DNA of 62,350 nucleotides from Aliagarivorans marinus DSM 23064 (GCF_000429485.1 NZ_AUBY01000026.1:1-62350); one strand, 5' to 3'. Numbered from the stretch's first letter, positions 1 to 8,784 are shown. The notes: a model not told the origin generated them from the letters alone. A program made the numbers and translations.

Positions 1-217
1 TCAGCTTTGGCGGAACCTTTACAATCAAGTGTACGTGGTCACTTTGGACGCTGAGCTCGACGACCTCACATCCCAACTGAGCACAGTAAACTTGAATACA
101 CCGATAGACTTCTTTCCCTACATTATTTCTCAATATCCTAAATCGGTACTTGGGCGTCCAAACTATGTGATATTGACACCGCCAAAATACGTGTGATGCT
201 TGCTTGTATCTGCTCAT
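1..217 (-). CDS. tnpA: IS200-type TnpA transposase, partial at window edge
   Basis: Single-strand (Y1/HUH) transposase of the IS200/IS605 family, which excises and inserts the element as single-stranded DNA. Reading the minus strand from the ATG at 217 gives 72 residues before the window ends. The N-terminal signature HIVWTPKYRFRIL and the HUH metal motif in SDHVHLIV (residues about 59-66) are both visible. The catalytic Tyr would lie beyond the left edge. The visible part has no stop or frameshift. I cannot tell whether a tnpB follows outside the window. Confidence 0.85.
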   Translation of the reverse strand, partial: MSRYKQASHVFWRCQYHIVWTPKYRFRILRNNVGKEVYRCIQVYCAQLGCEVVELSVQSDHVHLIVKVPPKL

Positions 218-299
218 GTTATTTGTCCTTTTGACTTCGCTAAAAATCAAAGGCGCATTTAGCATGAGCGGGTCTTCAGGCAAAGCCTCACCGGATGAT

Positions 300-323
300 A
301 ACCACCTACTGAAGTAGGTGGTT
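300..323. repeat. IS200/IS605 end hairpin
   Basis: A perfect 10-bp inverted repeat, AACCACCTAC and GTAGGTGGTT, is separated by the 4-base loop TGAA. Imperfect subterminal hairpins of this kind mark the ends of IS200/IS605 elements, where TnpA recognises them. It lies about 80 bases upstream of the tnpA start, so it is probably the element's left end. The exact cleavage site cannot be fixed from one end alone. Confidence 0.6.
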
Positions 324-331
324 TAGGGCCG

Positions 332-359
332 AAAAAAAAAAAGCCCCGCATAGCGGGGC
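332..359 (-). terminator. Rho-independent terminator of the OYE/GST operon
   Basis: On the minus strand GCCCCGC-TAT-GCGGGGC is followed by an uninterrupted run of 11 T. It lies about 115 bases past the stop of the old yellow enzyme gene and would end the GST-OYE transcript before the IS200 remnant. Confidence 0.85.
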
Positions 360-473
360 AAATCACAAAGGAACATATGTTTAGGGAGTACTCCCTAATC
401 GCAAGCGATCTGACAGGGTTGAACAGATCACTGGCTACTCGGCCTCATCCATGAAGGGCGCAAGATTCTGCTG

Positions 474-1571
474 CTAAGCGTTCAGCGCTGCACTTGACTC
501 ATAGCTCGGATAGTCGGTATAGCCGGCTTCCGCGCCGCCATATAAAGTGTTTTGGTCTGCCTCTGCTAGAGGATATTGATGCTTGAAGCGTGCAGGCAGA
601 TCAGGGTTAGCAATAAACGGCATACCGAACGACACCACGTCACTGGCCGACTGTTGCAGGCTTTGCTCGGCGCTGGCTGCGCCATAGGCGCCGTTTGCCA
701 TGTAGGCCCCATCGAAACGCGCTCGAAGCGCTGCGAAGTCGAAGCCATCAGCATCGGCGCCAGCAAAACGCTCCACCACATGCAGGTACGACAAGCCCAC
801 GGGGGAGAGCTGCTCGACCAGGTGGTTAAACAGTGCCTGTGGGTCGCTGTCTGACATGCTGTTAAAGGTGCCGGTGGGTGAAATGCGCACCCCTACCCGG
901 CCTTTGCCCCATACCTCGACCACTGCTGCCACTGTTTCTAGTGTCAGGCGGGCGCGGTTTGCGATGCTACCGCCGTAGTTGTCATCGCGTTTGTTGCTGC
1001 CATCGCGCAGGAACTGATCCAACAGGTAGCCGTTGGCAGCGTGGACTTCTACGCCATCAAAGCCTGCTTGTTTGGCATTAATCGCAGCTTGACGAAACTG
1101 CTCGACAATGCCGGACAGCTCATCGCCTTCCAGCGCCCGTGGCACTTCAAAATCCAGCAGGCCTTTTTCGGTAAACGCTTGGCCCTCTGGCGCAATCGCC
1201 GAGGGAGCAACAGGCAGGCCACCATCGGCCTGCACTTCGCGGTGAGATACCCGGCCTACGTGCCACAGCTGCAGTACGATTTTGCCGCCTTCTTGATGCA
1301 CGGCGTCGGTGACTTGCTGCCAGCCTGCAATTTGCTCAGCCGAGTGAATCCCCGGAGTAAAAGCGTACCCTTTACCCTGCGGCGATATCTGGGTCGCTTC
1401 GCTGATGATCAGACCTGCTGATGCACGCTGTCGATAGTACTCGACGTTGATTGCGTGAGGGATATCACCGGGCTGCGCTGCACGCGAACGGGTTAGTGGC
1501 GCCATGACTACACGATTTTCCAGCGCAATCTCACCCATGGTGAGCGGGGTAAACAGTTTTTCCAAGTTCAT
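474..1571 (-). CDS. nemA: Old yellow enzyme family FMN oxidoreductase (N-ethylmaleimide reductase type)
   Basis: NAD(P)H-dependent FMN flavoprotein that reduces activated C=C bonds of electrophiles (enones, quinones, maleimides, nitro compounds) in the cytoplasm. The 365-residue protein is a single TIM barrel. MAPLTRSRA near residues 23-31, HVGRVSH at 104-110, and HAANGYLLDQF starting at H177 (substrate-binding H177 and N180, proton donor Y182) are family hallmarks. The ATG at 1571 is preferred over longer in-frame starts because AAGGAAAG sits just upstream and the protein then begins at the usual N-terminus. It follows a GST gene by 46 bases and faces an HxlR regulator, so an electrophile-responsive operon is likely. 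Confidence 0.92.
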   Translation of the reverse strand: MNLEKLFTPLTMGEIALENRVVMAPLTRSRAAQPGDIPHAINVEYYRQRASAGLIISEATQISPQGKGYAFTPGIHSAEQIAGWQQVTDAVHQEGGKIVLQLWHVGRVSHREVQADGGLPVAPSAIAPEGQAFTEKGLLDFEVPRALEGDELSGIVEQFRQAAINAKQAGFDGVEVHAANGYLLDQFLRDGSNKRDDNYGGSIANRARLTLETVAAVVEVWGKGRVGVRISPTGTFNSMSDSDPQALFNHLVEQLSPVGLSYLHVVERFAGADADGFDFAALRARFDGAYMANGAYGAASAEQSLQQSASDVVSFGMPFIANPDLPARFKHQYPLAEADQNTLYGGAEAGYTDYPSYESSAALNA

Positions 1572-1617
1572 GATGCTTTCCTTGTTCGAAATACTTTCTA
1601 TGTTTGAGAAACAAGCG

Positions 1618-2283
1618 TTATACAGCGGCGCTAACCAAGTAGCTGCCGTTGCCTTTGAGCATCTCAACGAACAGCTCTGGGAACTCTGCTACCACCGAGC
1701 CCGCTACCGATTCACGCACCAGCACCCGCTCTGAATAAGCAGCCAAGCTTGGGTAGCCCTTTAGCAAATCGGTGCTCAGCTTGTCTTTGATAACGGCCAG
1801 ACGGGTGAATACCGGGATAATCGAGGTGTCGAGCAGCCCCAACGCATCGCCCGAGAAAAAGGCCTGTTCGCCAAGTAGTTGCTGTAGCTGGGCGAGCTTT
1901 TGCTCGAAGGCACTAAGCTGGCTTTGATAATCGTCAGCACTGCTGGCATTGCCCAGCATGTATTGGTTCATCAGCACCTGACTGGCGTACTCAATCCAGG
2001 CGCGTTGGATGGCTTTGGCGAAGGGCTCGTCGGCTAGTAGGCTGCCGGGGGAGACTTCATCGAGGAACTCGTTGATAACCGCAGACTCAAACAGCACCTC
2101 GTCGCCATACTTCAACACTGGCACCTTCCCCAGCGGGGAGATCGCCAAAAACCAGTCTGGCTTGTTACGCAGATCGATGTAGGTGATGTCATAATCGATG
2201 CCCTTCTCTCGCAGGGTAATCACCGAGCGCTGGACAAAGGGGCAAAGTTTGAAGCTGATCAATTCGATGGGCTTTAGAGACAT
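1618..2283 (-). CDS. Glutathione S-transferase family protein
   Basis: Soluble GST (221 aa) expected to conjugate or reduce electrophiles with glutathione. The N-terminal thioredoxin fold carries FKLCPFVQRS with C14 in an omega/beta-like CPF motif, then GKVPVL with the cis-proline and ESAVI for glutathione contacts. An all-helical C-terminal domain follows. The start ATG at 2283 has AAGGAAG upstream. It is first in a two-gene unit with the old yellow enzyme gene and is divergent from the HxlR regulator. Its natural substrate cannot be told from sequence. Confidence 0.88.
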   Translation of the reverse strand: MSLKPIELISFKLCPFVQRSVITLREKGIDYDITYIDLRNKPDWFLAISPLGKVPVLKYGDEVLFESAVINEFLDEVSPGSLLADEPFAKAIQRAWIEYASQVLMNQYMLGNASSADDYQSQLSAFEQKLAQLQQLLGEQAFFSGDALGLLDTSIIPVFTRLAVIKDKLSTDLLKGYPSLAAYSERVLVRESVAGSVVAEFPELFVEMLKGNGSYLVSAAV

Positions 2284-2330
2284 TTGGGCTTCCTTATCGG
2301 CTATCTTAGGTCTAAAGTATCGTATGTAAC

Positions 2331-2353
2331 CTATGTGTCATATTGAAACATAG
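2331..2353. promoter_or_regulatory. Inverted repeat in the GST/HxlR divergent promoter
   Basis: CTATGT and ACATAG form a 6-bp inverted repeat with an 11-base spacer in the 151-base gap between GST and the HxlR gene. HxlR/YodB-type regulators bind short palindromes overlapping their target promoters, so this is a candidate operator. The assignment rests on position and symmetry only. Confidence 0.4.
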
Positions 2354-2434
2354 TATACAAAGGAAACTATAGGTATCTGCCTGTAGCTTCACAAGTACCC
2401 ACTTGAAAGATAGTTAGTATCCTGGAGGTGCCTT

Positions 2435-2812
2435 TTGGCGGAATCACTGGCCTTAGCGCAAGAAAAAAAATCGAAAGAAAATGCCAAACCAAGTATTCAG
2501 GGCTGCCCAGTTACCACGGCGATTGAGGTTATCGGTGGCAAATGGAAGGTGGTGATCCTCTATCAACTGCGCGGCAAAACCCTGCGTTTTGGCGAGCTGA
2601 AGAAACTGATTCCCCGCATCACCCAAAAGACCCTCACCCAACAGCTGCGCGATCTAGAGCAAGCCAAACTGGTCGAACGCACGGTATATGCCGAAGTGCC
2701 ACCGCGAGTTGAATACCGCACCACCGAGCTTGCCGAGCAACTCAGCCCAGTGCTAGACCAGCTATGTGAATGGGGCAAGCTTTACGAGCAGGCGCATCAG
2801 GGGAGTGAGTGA
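2435..2812 (+). CDS. HxlR-family transcriptional regulator
   Basis: Winged-helix DNA-binding regulator of 125 aa with the diagnostic GGKWKVVILYQL segment and a C-terminal winged helix. The family includes redox sensors (YodB, HypR, QorR) that use an N-terminal cysteine; here C24 in IQGCPV occupies that place. It starts with TTG: no other start is available, and GGAGGTG lies six bases upstream. It is divergent from the GST/old yellow enzyme operon and probably represses it until quinones or other electrophiles modify the cysteine. The sensing role is inference. Confidence 0.88.
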   Translation: MAESLALAQEKKSKENAKPSIQGCPVTTAIEVIGGKWKVVILYQLRGKTLRFGELKKLIPRITQKTLTQQLRDLEQAKLVERTVYAEVPPRVEYRTTELAEQLSPVLDQLCEWGKLYEQAHQGSE

Positions 2813-2976
2813 GCGCGTTTTGAACATCGTTAGGTCAGTTATTACTGACATAGACTCAGGTAACTTGCTTAAAATCAATCAATAACGTGTGGGCGCGTTA
2901 ACTCGTTTGATTCAAAATACCTTGCTTGCGAGTGTAAGCGCAGCCCAGCCAAGGAGAAGGCACCAGAGTTGTTGTG

Positions 2977-3501
2977 ATGAGAAGCAAAGGCTTTACCTTG
3001 ATCGAGCTGGTTATTGTAGTGGTTGTTTTAGGCATCCTTGCGATAACGGCCGCCCCCAAATTTCTTTCTATGCAAAGTGATGCGCGCTCTTCCAGCATTG
3101 AAGGGCTACGCGCGGCCTTAGCCTCCGGCGCGACCTTGGTGTATTCCAAAGCGATTATCGAAGGGCTTGCGTCCGGAAATGCCAACTTGGATGTGACAGG
3201 CGATGGCAGCGGCGATATCTCAATTCGGGCGGGCTACCCTCGAGTTGCCGCCTCCTGCAATACCTTTGTTAACAACCTTCAATATTGGGTTTCGCTGACG
3301 ATAGAGGCATCCTGCAATGCAAACAGCAACGCGGACTGGTATGGCGTTGTTGAAGCGAATATGTTTCATTTTATGCCCGCTGGGTATACCTCCATCAATG
3401 AGAACTGCTTTGTCACCTACACGACGGCTTCTGAGTTTGTCGGTGGTTCATGGATAGATACCGACTCCGCGACCATCGAGTCTGTGACCACGGGCTGCTA
3501 G
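2977..3501 (+). CDS. Type IV pilin-like protein (MshA-type)
   Basis: Prepilin with a very short leader and class III signal: MRSKG then FTLIELVIVVVVLGILA, cleaved after Gly with Phe as first mature residue and Glu at +5. The hydrophobic helix is followed by a globular domain containing several cysteines. The sequence around APKFLSMQSDAR resembles MSHA pilins of Vibrio and Shewanella. At 174 aa it is a normal major or minor pilin length. A GTG lies one codon upstream (2974), so the exact start is uncertain; no strong ribosome site is seen. It stands alone: no pilin assembly genes are nearby, so it must rely on a pilus system elsewhere. Confidence 0.82.
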   Translation: MRSKGFTLIELVIVVVVLGILAITAAPKFLSMQSDARSSSIEGLRAALASGATLVYSKAIIEGLASGNANLDVTGDGSGDISIRAGYPRVAASCNTFVNNLQYWVSLTIEASCNANSNADWYGVVEANMFHFMPAGYTSINENCFVTYTTASEFVGGSWIDTDSATIESVTTGC

Positions 3502-3513
3502 TGGCGGCCTACT

Positions 3514-3978
3514 CTAGAGCTTCATGCTCAACCAAAGCATATCCTGATGCTGAATCCCCTCTTCAAAAATTGGCTCAGGATAGTTGTCCAGAAAGTGATT
3601 TTTGAGCACCGCTTCCACCCGAAAACCCTGACGTTGGTAGAACGCCAACTGATAGCCAAAGGTGCCGGTGCCCAGCTCAAGCACACCTGCGCCCTGCTCT
3701 GTTAGCGACTCAATCACAAAGGCGAGTAAACGGCTACCCACACCATGTTTTTGCCACTTGGGGTAGACCGAGATGTTCATAAGCTCGTAACGCCCCGCAG
3801 CGCGCTGCACACAAATGGCCCCACCGACAAGCTCGCCACCCACCGAGGCACCAAAACCCTCGCCTTGCTCATGGTATAGCGCAACCCGCTCAGGCTCAGG
3901 GTCGGCCTCGGTAAGCAATGACATGGGAAGTTGTTTAGCAGGCAAGCGCTGCAGGGTTAACTCGATGGAAGTACTCAT
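3514..3978 (-). CDS. GNAT family N-acetyltransferase
   Basis: Acetyl-CoA-dependent acyltransferase of about 154 aa. The central strand and acetyl-CoA loop are recognisable as ISVYPKWQKHGVGSRLL (R/Q-x-x-G-x-G/A motif A), followed by the typical LAFYQRQGFR near the C-terminus. Substrate unknown. I chose the ATG at 3978; a longer GTG start at 4017 would overlap the end of the upstream lipoprotein gene, and neither start has a convincing ribosome site. Confidence 0.78.
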   Translation of the reverse strand: MSTSIELTLQRLPAKQLPMSLLTEADPEPERVALYHEQGEGFGASVGGELVGGAICVQRAAGRYELMNISVYPKWQKHGVGSRLLAFVIESLTEQGAGVLELGTGTFGYQLAFYQRQGFRVEAVLKNHFLDNYPEPIFEEGIQHQDMLWLSMKL

Positions 3979-4007
3979 GATTAGCGTTTTACTTAACTTA
4001 TTGTGTT

Positions 4008-4400
4008 CTATTGGCACTGGCCGCGGCTGGGCTCGGCTTTGTTGATCTCGAGGGTGGTGAACTCATAGTGATAGATGCCCAAATGCCCGTAGCTGCCCGC
4101 CTTGGAGCGCTGCCCTTTGGCTTCTATATAAGCGGTTTGCTCAAAGCATGGGGTATCGCCAAGATCGCAACGTGGCTGGGCATTGATTTGCGCCATGACC
4201 GCCGACCAATTTGTGGCATCCCAAGAGTCATTCCCCAGCCACCAATATTGGTCGCTACCACACTCTACAAAGGCCATCATCTCGGGGCCAAAGCGGACTT
4301 CGCCTTGGTAATGCTTGCTACAGGCCGATAGGGTCAATGCAGCACCGAGCACAACGCTGCGGGTAATCAGACTTGTCGCTGGAATGGATAAACCAAGCAT
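4008..4400 (-). CDS. Small outer-membrane-type lipoprotein, unknown function
   Basis: 130-residue protein with a signal peptide ending in a lipobox (LSAC, Cys about residue 27). The mature part is rich in Trp/Tyr and carries several cysteines that could form disulfides in the periplasm. I do not recognise a domain. It is immediately upstream of the GNAT gene on the same strand, which may be chance. Confidence 0.65.
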   Translation of the reverse strand: MLGLSIPATSLITRSVVLGAALTLSACSKHYQGEVRFGPEMMAFVECGSDQYWWLGNDSWDATNWSAVMAQINAQPRCDLGDTPCFEQTAYIEAKGQRSKAGSYGHLGIYHYEFTTLEINKAEPSRGQCQ

Positions 4401-4488
4401 GGTTTGCTCTGTCTCTACTTATACCTTGCCCCAAAGTTGCGCTAACTATACCAAACCCTCCACGCTAAGGGGTTGATGACATAAGCAT

Positions 4489-4926
4489 TTACTTGCTTTC
4501 TTGTTGGAACATCTCAAACTGGCGCATGGGCATACCATCGATTTCTGCGAAGATGCCTGTTAGCTCTAATCGCTCGTCGTAGCGTTTTAGCCCGCCGTCT
4601 TTGCCAATCAGCAGCACACCTTCGGTGTAGCTGGCCAACGATGATTGCAGCTCTTGCCAAAAGGCATCACTGACCTGCCCGCGGTAATTGCTGACGCGCT
4701 CGGGCGCTGCAATAAACCACAACACATGCCGCTCTTCGATGGCCGATTGTTGCTCGTAAAGCTGCTGCAGCTCCTGCTCATAGGATGGGCTTGCTAACAC
4801 TACGATGACGCGGTTTTGCCAAATCAGTTGCTTTAAGCTGCTCAGGGGCTCGTCGGCATAGCTGGCGCCGCTGAATGATGCGAGCATAACGCTGGCAGAA
4901 ACCAAACAAGATTTTAGGTGAGTCAT
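4489..4926 (-). CDS. Periplasmic DUF4174 protein
   Basis: 145 aa with a cleavable signal peptide ending near SYADE. The body has a thioredoxin-like layout and ends with LIGKDGGLKRYDERL and a MPMRQFEM motif, which I recognise as typical of DUF4174 (small exported or surface proteins of unknown function). No thioredoxin CxxC is present, so redox activity is unlikely. Function unknown. Confidence 0.72.
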   Translation of the reverse strand: MTHLKSCLVSASVMLASFSGASYADEPLSSLKQLIWQNRVIVVLASPSYEQELQQLYEQQSAIEERHVLWFIAAPERVSNYRGQVSDAFWQELQSSLASYTEGVLLIGKDGGLKRYDERLELTGIFAEIDGMPMRQFEMFQQESK

Positions 4927-5084
4927 TGCGCGATGCTCCTTTGTTGAAACTAACAGCTACGACTCGATATCCGAGTGTCGGTCCATAAAGGAAACTACGC
5001 GGTAAACAGTAGGAGTGATTAGCAAGATTGTCACCCGAGGCCAACGCCCCGGATGACACTATTACAACTCAGTGGCTAGCCTAC

Positions 5085-6395
5085 TCAACTCATAAAGCCG
5101 AGGTCCGTCATACTGAAGTTGGCGAATAGCGATGGGAATATCGCCGCCAAGCTTGAGTCAGACAAGCCCATCCAACGCCCCATAGTGGCCGCCATTTGCT
5201 CATGGGCCAGCGTGGGGGTGAGCCTGCCCCGCCCATAGTCATCCGGGCTGCCGACACTGAGGTCTGGGTAGGTACCGTACGCACCGGGATTAACCGCGCC
5301 GCCCGCCACAAACTGGAAGCTACCCCAGCCATGGTCAGTACCCTTGTTGCCGTTGTTGTGAATGGTACGGCCGAAGTCCGAGGCGGTGAAGGTAGTGACG
5401 CTACTTTGGTTCGCCCCCAAAGCAAGCGTAAAGTCGCTGATGGACGAGCTTACTTGCCCCAACAAGCCATCGTGTCGTGGGATCTGGTTACGATGGGTAT
5501 CGAAGCCGCCCATGTTCACGATAAACACCTGCCGGGATACAGTGCCCGACGCCATGCTGGCATCGATCACCCGTTTCACTGCGCGGAGCTGTCTACCCAG
5601 CGAGGTTCCACCGTCAATATTGGTATCGAGCGCCGTACCTTCCACGGCTTCGCGGATCACCTTGAAGCCTTGAACGAACTCGTCTTGCTGGTACTGCATC
5701 TGCCGGGTAAACAGGCTGCGGCGTGCGGTACCCACCGAGCTCTCAAAAGCAGCTTCGGCTTCCGGCGATGCGCTGAACGCTGTCAGGTTTACCAAAGATC
5801 CGTCCGAGCCTACCCGTGAGTCCGCCTGCACCGCGCCTTTGAGCAAGGTGTTGGAGCCAAGTGATACCAGTGATGGCAGCACCGAGCCGCTGCCGGCCAA
5901 GATGTCCATCATCATCCCGCCCCAGCCAAAGGGTCCGTACTCATCGGTGCTGAGATTCCAGCTGGTCTCCCAAGCATATTGCTGACGAGAGTGATTAAAC
6001 AGCCCCGGCGGGTTGCGCTGGCCACTGCCTATCGGCCCAATACGCGGCCCGATGTTTAAAATGGCTGCCGCCTTGCCTTCGAGAAACAGCGACTGCATGC
6101 CGACCATAGCGGGATTGAGCGCGATGGGATTGCCCGCCCAGTCACTAGTGCCGGTGTCGAGCAAGCTATCGCGCGCTTTAGCGATGTCGGGCCTGCGTGA
6201 AGCGTACGCAGCATGTAGCTGCTCATCGGTGGTCATAATCATATTGGCCGAGTCATTACCGCCACGCAGGAATACGCACACCAAGGCCTTGTAGTCGCCA
6301 TCGGCTGCGGCCGCGGTTTTAGGCAAGCTCATTACCAATGGCACAGAGCCCAGCAGACCGGCTTTCTTTAAAAAGTTCCTTCTTGAAATCGTCAT
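5085..6395 (-). CDS. DUF1501 protein with Tat signal
   Basis: 436-residue exported protein of the DUF1501 family, alkaline-phosphatase-fold proteins of unknown activity in marine bacteria. The N-terminus SRRNFLKKAG is a twin-arginine signal, so it is probably folded, perhaps metal-loaded, before export. Family motifs seen include CVFLRGGNDSANM near residue 40, MGGFDTH in the middle, and DHGWGS towards the C-terminus; these Asp/His residues would bind metal. AGGAG precedes the ATG. It lies four bases after the DUF1800 gene; the two families are almost always paired and probably act on the same substrate. Confidence 0.9.
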   Translation of the reverse strand: MTISRRNFLKKAGLLGSVPLVMSLPKTAAAADGDYKALVCVFLRGGNDSANMIMTTDEQLHAAYASRRPDIAKARDSLLDTGTSDWAGNPIALNPAMVGMQSLFLEGKAAAILNIGPRIGPIGSGQRNPPGLFNHSRQQYAWETSWNLSTDEYGPFGWGGMMMDILAGSGSVLPSLVSLGSNTLLKGAVQADSRVGSDGSLVNLTAFSASPEAEAAFESSVGTARRSLFTRQMQYQQDEFVQGFKVIREAVEGTALDTNIDGGTSLGRQLRAVKRVIDASMASGTVSRQVFIVNMGGFDTHRNQIPRHDGLLGQVSSSISDFTLALGANQSSVTTFTASDFGRTIHNNGNKGTDHGWGSFQFVAGGAVNPGAYGTYPDLSVGSPDDYGRGRLTPTLAHEQMAATMGRWMGLSDSSLAAIFPSLFANFSMTDLGFMS

Positions 6396-6399
6396 GACA

Positions 6400-8550
6400 T
6401 TACTCCTGTACCAAAAATTCTGGGGACATCAAGGCGACCCAAAGTAGTTTGCGAAGCTCGCTTTGCTTGCCGGTATTCAGCTCGTCGTAGAGATCGCTCA
6501 GTATTGGCAATAGCTCATCACTGATTTCGCCTGCGAAGAAGGTGTCGGCTACAAGCTGTAGGAAGCCGGCTTTGTCGTTGCTCCAGGCTGCGGCCAAGGG
6601 GCTGTAGTCCATATATAAGCGACCGTTGTTTTTACCATCGACCGAGCCATCAAAGGTGGCGTCGCCCAATTTGCGATACAGCAGGTTGCTCATGGCAACA
6701 AACTCAGGGGTGTCATACAGCGCGAATACCGGCCCGATGGTTTGCAGCTCGTCGGCCACGCCCTGATTCGCATCATTGATTGGCCCGTTCGGTACATAGC
6801 TGGCCGGGTAGAAGTTAAACACGCTCGGCGCGCCTAATGGGGTTTGCGAGAAAGACACGCCTTCGGGGCTGTACTGTGAGTCATAGCCATAGCCCAAGGA
6901 AGTATCGCGGTGGTGCGGATAGTTATCGCCCATCTGCGCATTCAGGGCGCGGTAGATAGCGGCCATCACCAAGATCGGCTCGCGGGCTTTCTCCAGCTCA
7001 ACATCACCAGATTGCACCGCTGGGTCGAGCAAGATGGCACTAACAACCTGGGCCAAGTCACCTTGGCTATCGGCGAACACTTGTGCCACGCGGGCGACAT
7101 AGTCTTGGCTAGGATTGGCAGTGACCAGGTGACGAATCAAATGGCTACTGACATGCACCGCGGTTTCGGGGCGGCCCATCAACAGGTTAAGGGCTTGCTC
7201 AAGGTCAGTCATGGCGTCCTGGCCCTCTTTGAACACCTCGCCCAACACCACTTTTTGCTCAGTATCATGATGACTGGCATTCACTGACATGGGCGATAGC
7301 AAGTCGTTGCCATTCACTGACCAACCCGTGAACACCCGCGCCAACTCAATAACATCTTCCTCGTAGTAGGCTGGCATTGGGTCGCCAAACTGATCGTACA
7401 CAAAGCCGCCATCGAGGGTGCGAGCCAGCTCACCGAGGGTAAACAGCTGCATAATCTCGCGCGCATAGTTTTGGTCCGGCATGGAACCGGTGATGCTTTC
7501 AGCCTTGCTGCCCGTGAAGGTAAGGTACAGGCCCATCACCGGCGATTGGCTCACCTCCAGCAACAGATCGCGGTAGGAGCCGAAGGCATGGCGCACCATG
7601 ATGTCGTAGTAGTTGGCTAAGGCTTTAGCACGGCTGTCGCCAACCAGCGCAGCGTCGTTTTGCGAGACCACCACCAACTGGCTCAGGGCAAAGGCCACCC
7701 GCTGGCGAAGCTGATCGTCGCTATTCAGCGCAATCCCCCACCACGCATTGCTACGGTAGTTACGATGCTCTTGCATCGAGCCATTGATGTCGGCGCGGAT
7801 CTGCTGAATGCGTAAGTACTCGTCCAGGTGATAGGAAGGCTCTGCCATTAGTTGTAGGTCGAGCCAATCCTCGGTCTCGGTACCGACTAACTCTTCCGCC
7901 GCAGTCACACTCGGACCAAAGGTAGCGCGAGTTAGCAGCTTGAACGCCTCGCCATAGTCGAGAACCAAGTCAACGGGTGGATCGATTGGGCCTGGGTCGA
8001 CTAGCTCACCGGTGCCGTAGAGCTCGATCTGGTTAAGATTGAAGTCGCCATAGAAGCGATTGCCATCGGCATCATCGTGGTGATGAAACTGAAATGACAA
8101 CACGGTGGGCGCCGATACGGTGAGTGGCTTGTCCAGCACAATGCTTATCCAGCCGCTGGTGCCCTGCTCAATCACCCAGTTGCCGATGGTTTTCACCGCT
8201 ACGTTTTGGCTGCCATCGTCTGCGATAGTGCGCAGGTAGAGGCCGTCGGTATAGCGAGAGGTATCGTAGAGAAGACGGAACTCCTCAACCGTGGTCTCCT
8301 GTTCGAACGCGACAACCAAGTAGTTGATACGCTTTATCGAGCTGCCATCAGAGAGCCACTGAGTATTGATGTCGCCATCGATGGCGTGCTCAGCGGGATA
8401 ACCAGCTAAACTGGGCGAGGTTCGTGCGTCTAATGTTAGTTTTAATTTACCGTAGTCACTTGCAGAATACGCAACAAGCGGCATGGCGAACAGCAGCCAC
8501 AACACCACTTGAGATATCCTGACAAGGTATGTCTCAATGCGTTCCTTCAT
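6400..8550 (-). CDS. DUF1800 protein with N-terminal discoidin-like domain
   Basis: 716-residue exported protein. After a signal peptide (residues about 1-30) comes a beta-sandwich of F5/8 type C character (DINTQWLSDG near residue 60, TVEEFRLLYDT), then a proline-rich linker and the DUF1800 domain beginning at FKLLTRATFGP. DUF1800 has unknown activity; the N-terminal domain suggests binding to a polysaccharide or surface. The ATG at 8550 has GGGAGAA just upstream and gives a normal signal peptide, so longer starts are rejected. It is transcribed ahead of the DUF1501 gene as a two-gene operon. Confidence 0.88.
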   Translation of the reverse strand: MKERIETYLVRISQVVLWLLFAMPLVAYSASDYGKLKLTLDARTSPSLAGYPAEHAIDGDINTQWLSDGSSIKRINYLVVAFEQETTVEEFRLLYDTSRYTDGLYLRTIADDGSQNVAVKTIGNWVIEQGTSGWISIVLDKPLTVSAPTVLSFQFHHHDDADGNRFYGDFNLNQIELYGTGELVDPGPIDPPVDLVLDYGEAFKLLTRATFGPSVTAAEELVGTETEDWLDLQLMAEPSYHLDEYLRIQQIRADINGSMQEHRNYRSNAWWGIALNSDDQLRQRVAFALSQLVVVSQNDAALVGDSRAKALANYYDIMVRHAFGSYRDLLLEVSQSPVMGLYLTFTGSKAESITGSMPDQNYAREIMQLFTLGELARTLDGGFVYDQFGDPMPAYYEEDVIELARVFTGWSVNGNDLLSPMSVNASHHDTEQKVVLGEVFKEGQDAMTDLEQALNLLMGRPETAVHVSSHLIRHLVTANPSQDYVARVAQVFADSQGDLAQVVSAILLDPAVQSGDVELEKAREPILVMAAIYRALNAQMGDNYPHHRDTSLGYGYDSQYSPEGVSFSQTPLGAPSVFNFYPASYVPNGPINDANQGVADELQTIGPVFALYDTPEFVAMSNLLYRKLGDATFDGSVDGKNNGRLYMDYSPLAAAWSNDKAGFLQLVADTFFAGEISDELLPILSDLYDELNTGKQSELRKLLWVALMSPEFLVQE

Positions 8551-8592
8551 TGGTGTTCTCCCAAATTTGAATACAGGCACCTTATTGATGCA

Positions 8593-8612
8593 TTTGTCAC
8601 TATAGTGACAAA
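8593..8612. promoter_or_regulatory. Perfect 20-bp palindrome upstream of DUF1800 operon
   Basis: TTTGTCACTATAGTGACAAA is a perfect palindrome with no spacer, ending 43 bases before the DUF1800 start codon. A 20-bp perfect palindrome in a promoter is very likely an operator for a dimeric regulator. I cannot name the regulator, and none is encoded next to the operon. Confidence 0.6.
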
Positions 8613-8784
8613 ACACTCATTAACGTCGCGGTATTTTTGGGAGCCAGATCAATTTCAGCGCGAATACAGGCGGAATTTGATATTAGTTTGAGGAGAGATT
8701 TAGCGCGAGACCATAGAGCGAAAACTCTATTTTAACAATGGGTTACGTATACATTAAGTTAGACCAAATGGTCAAAGTGACACG

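Noticed and set aside
1572-1667. N-terminal extension of the old yellow enzyme
   Set aside because: Residues upstream of ATG 1571 do not fit the family and would cover the GST-OYE gap; a ribosome site precedes 1571.
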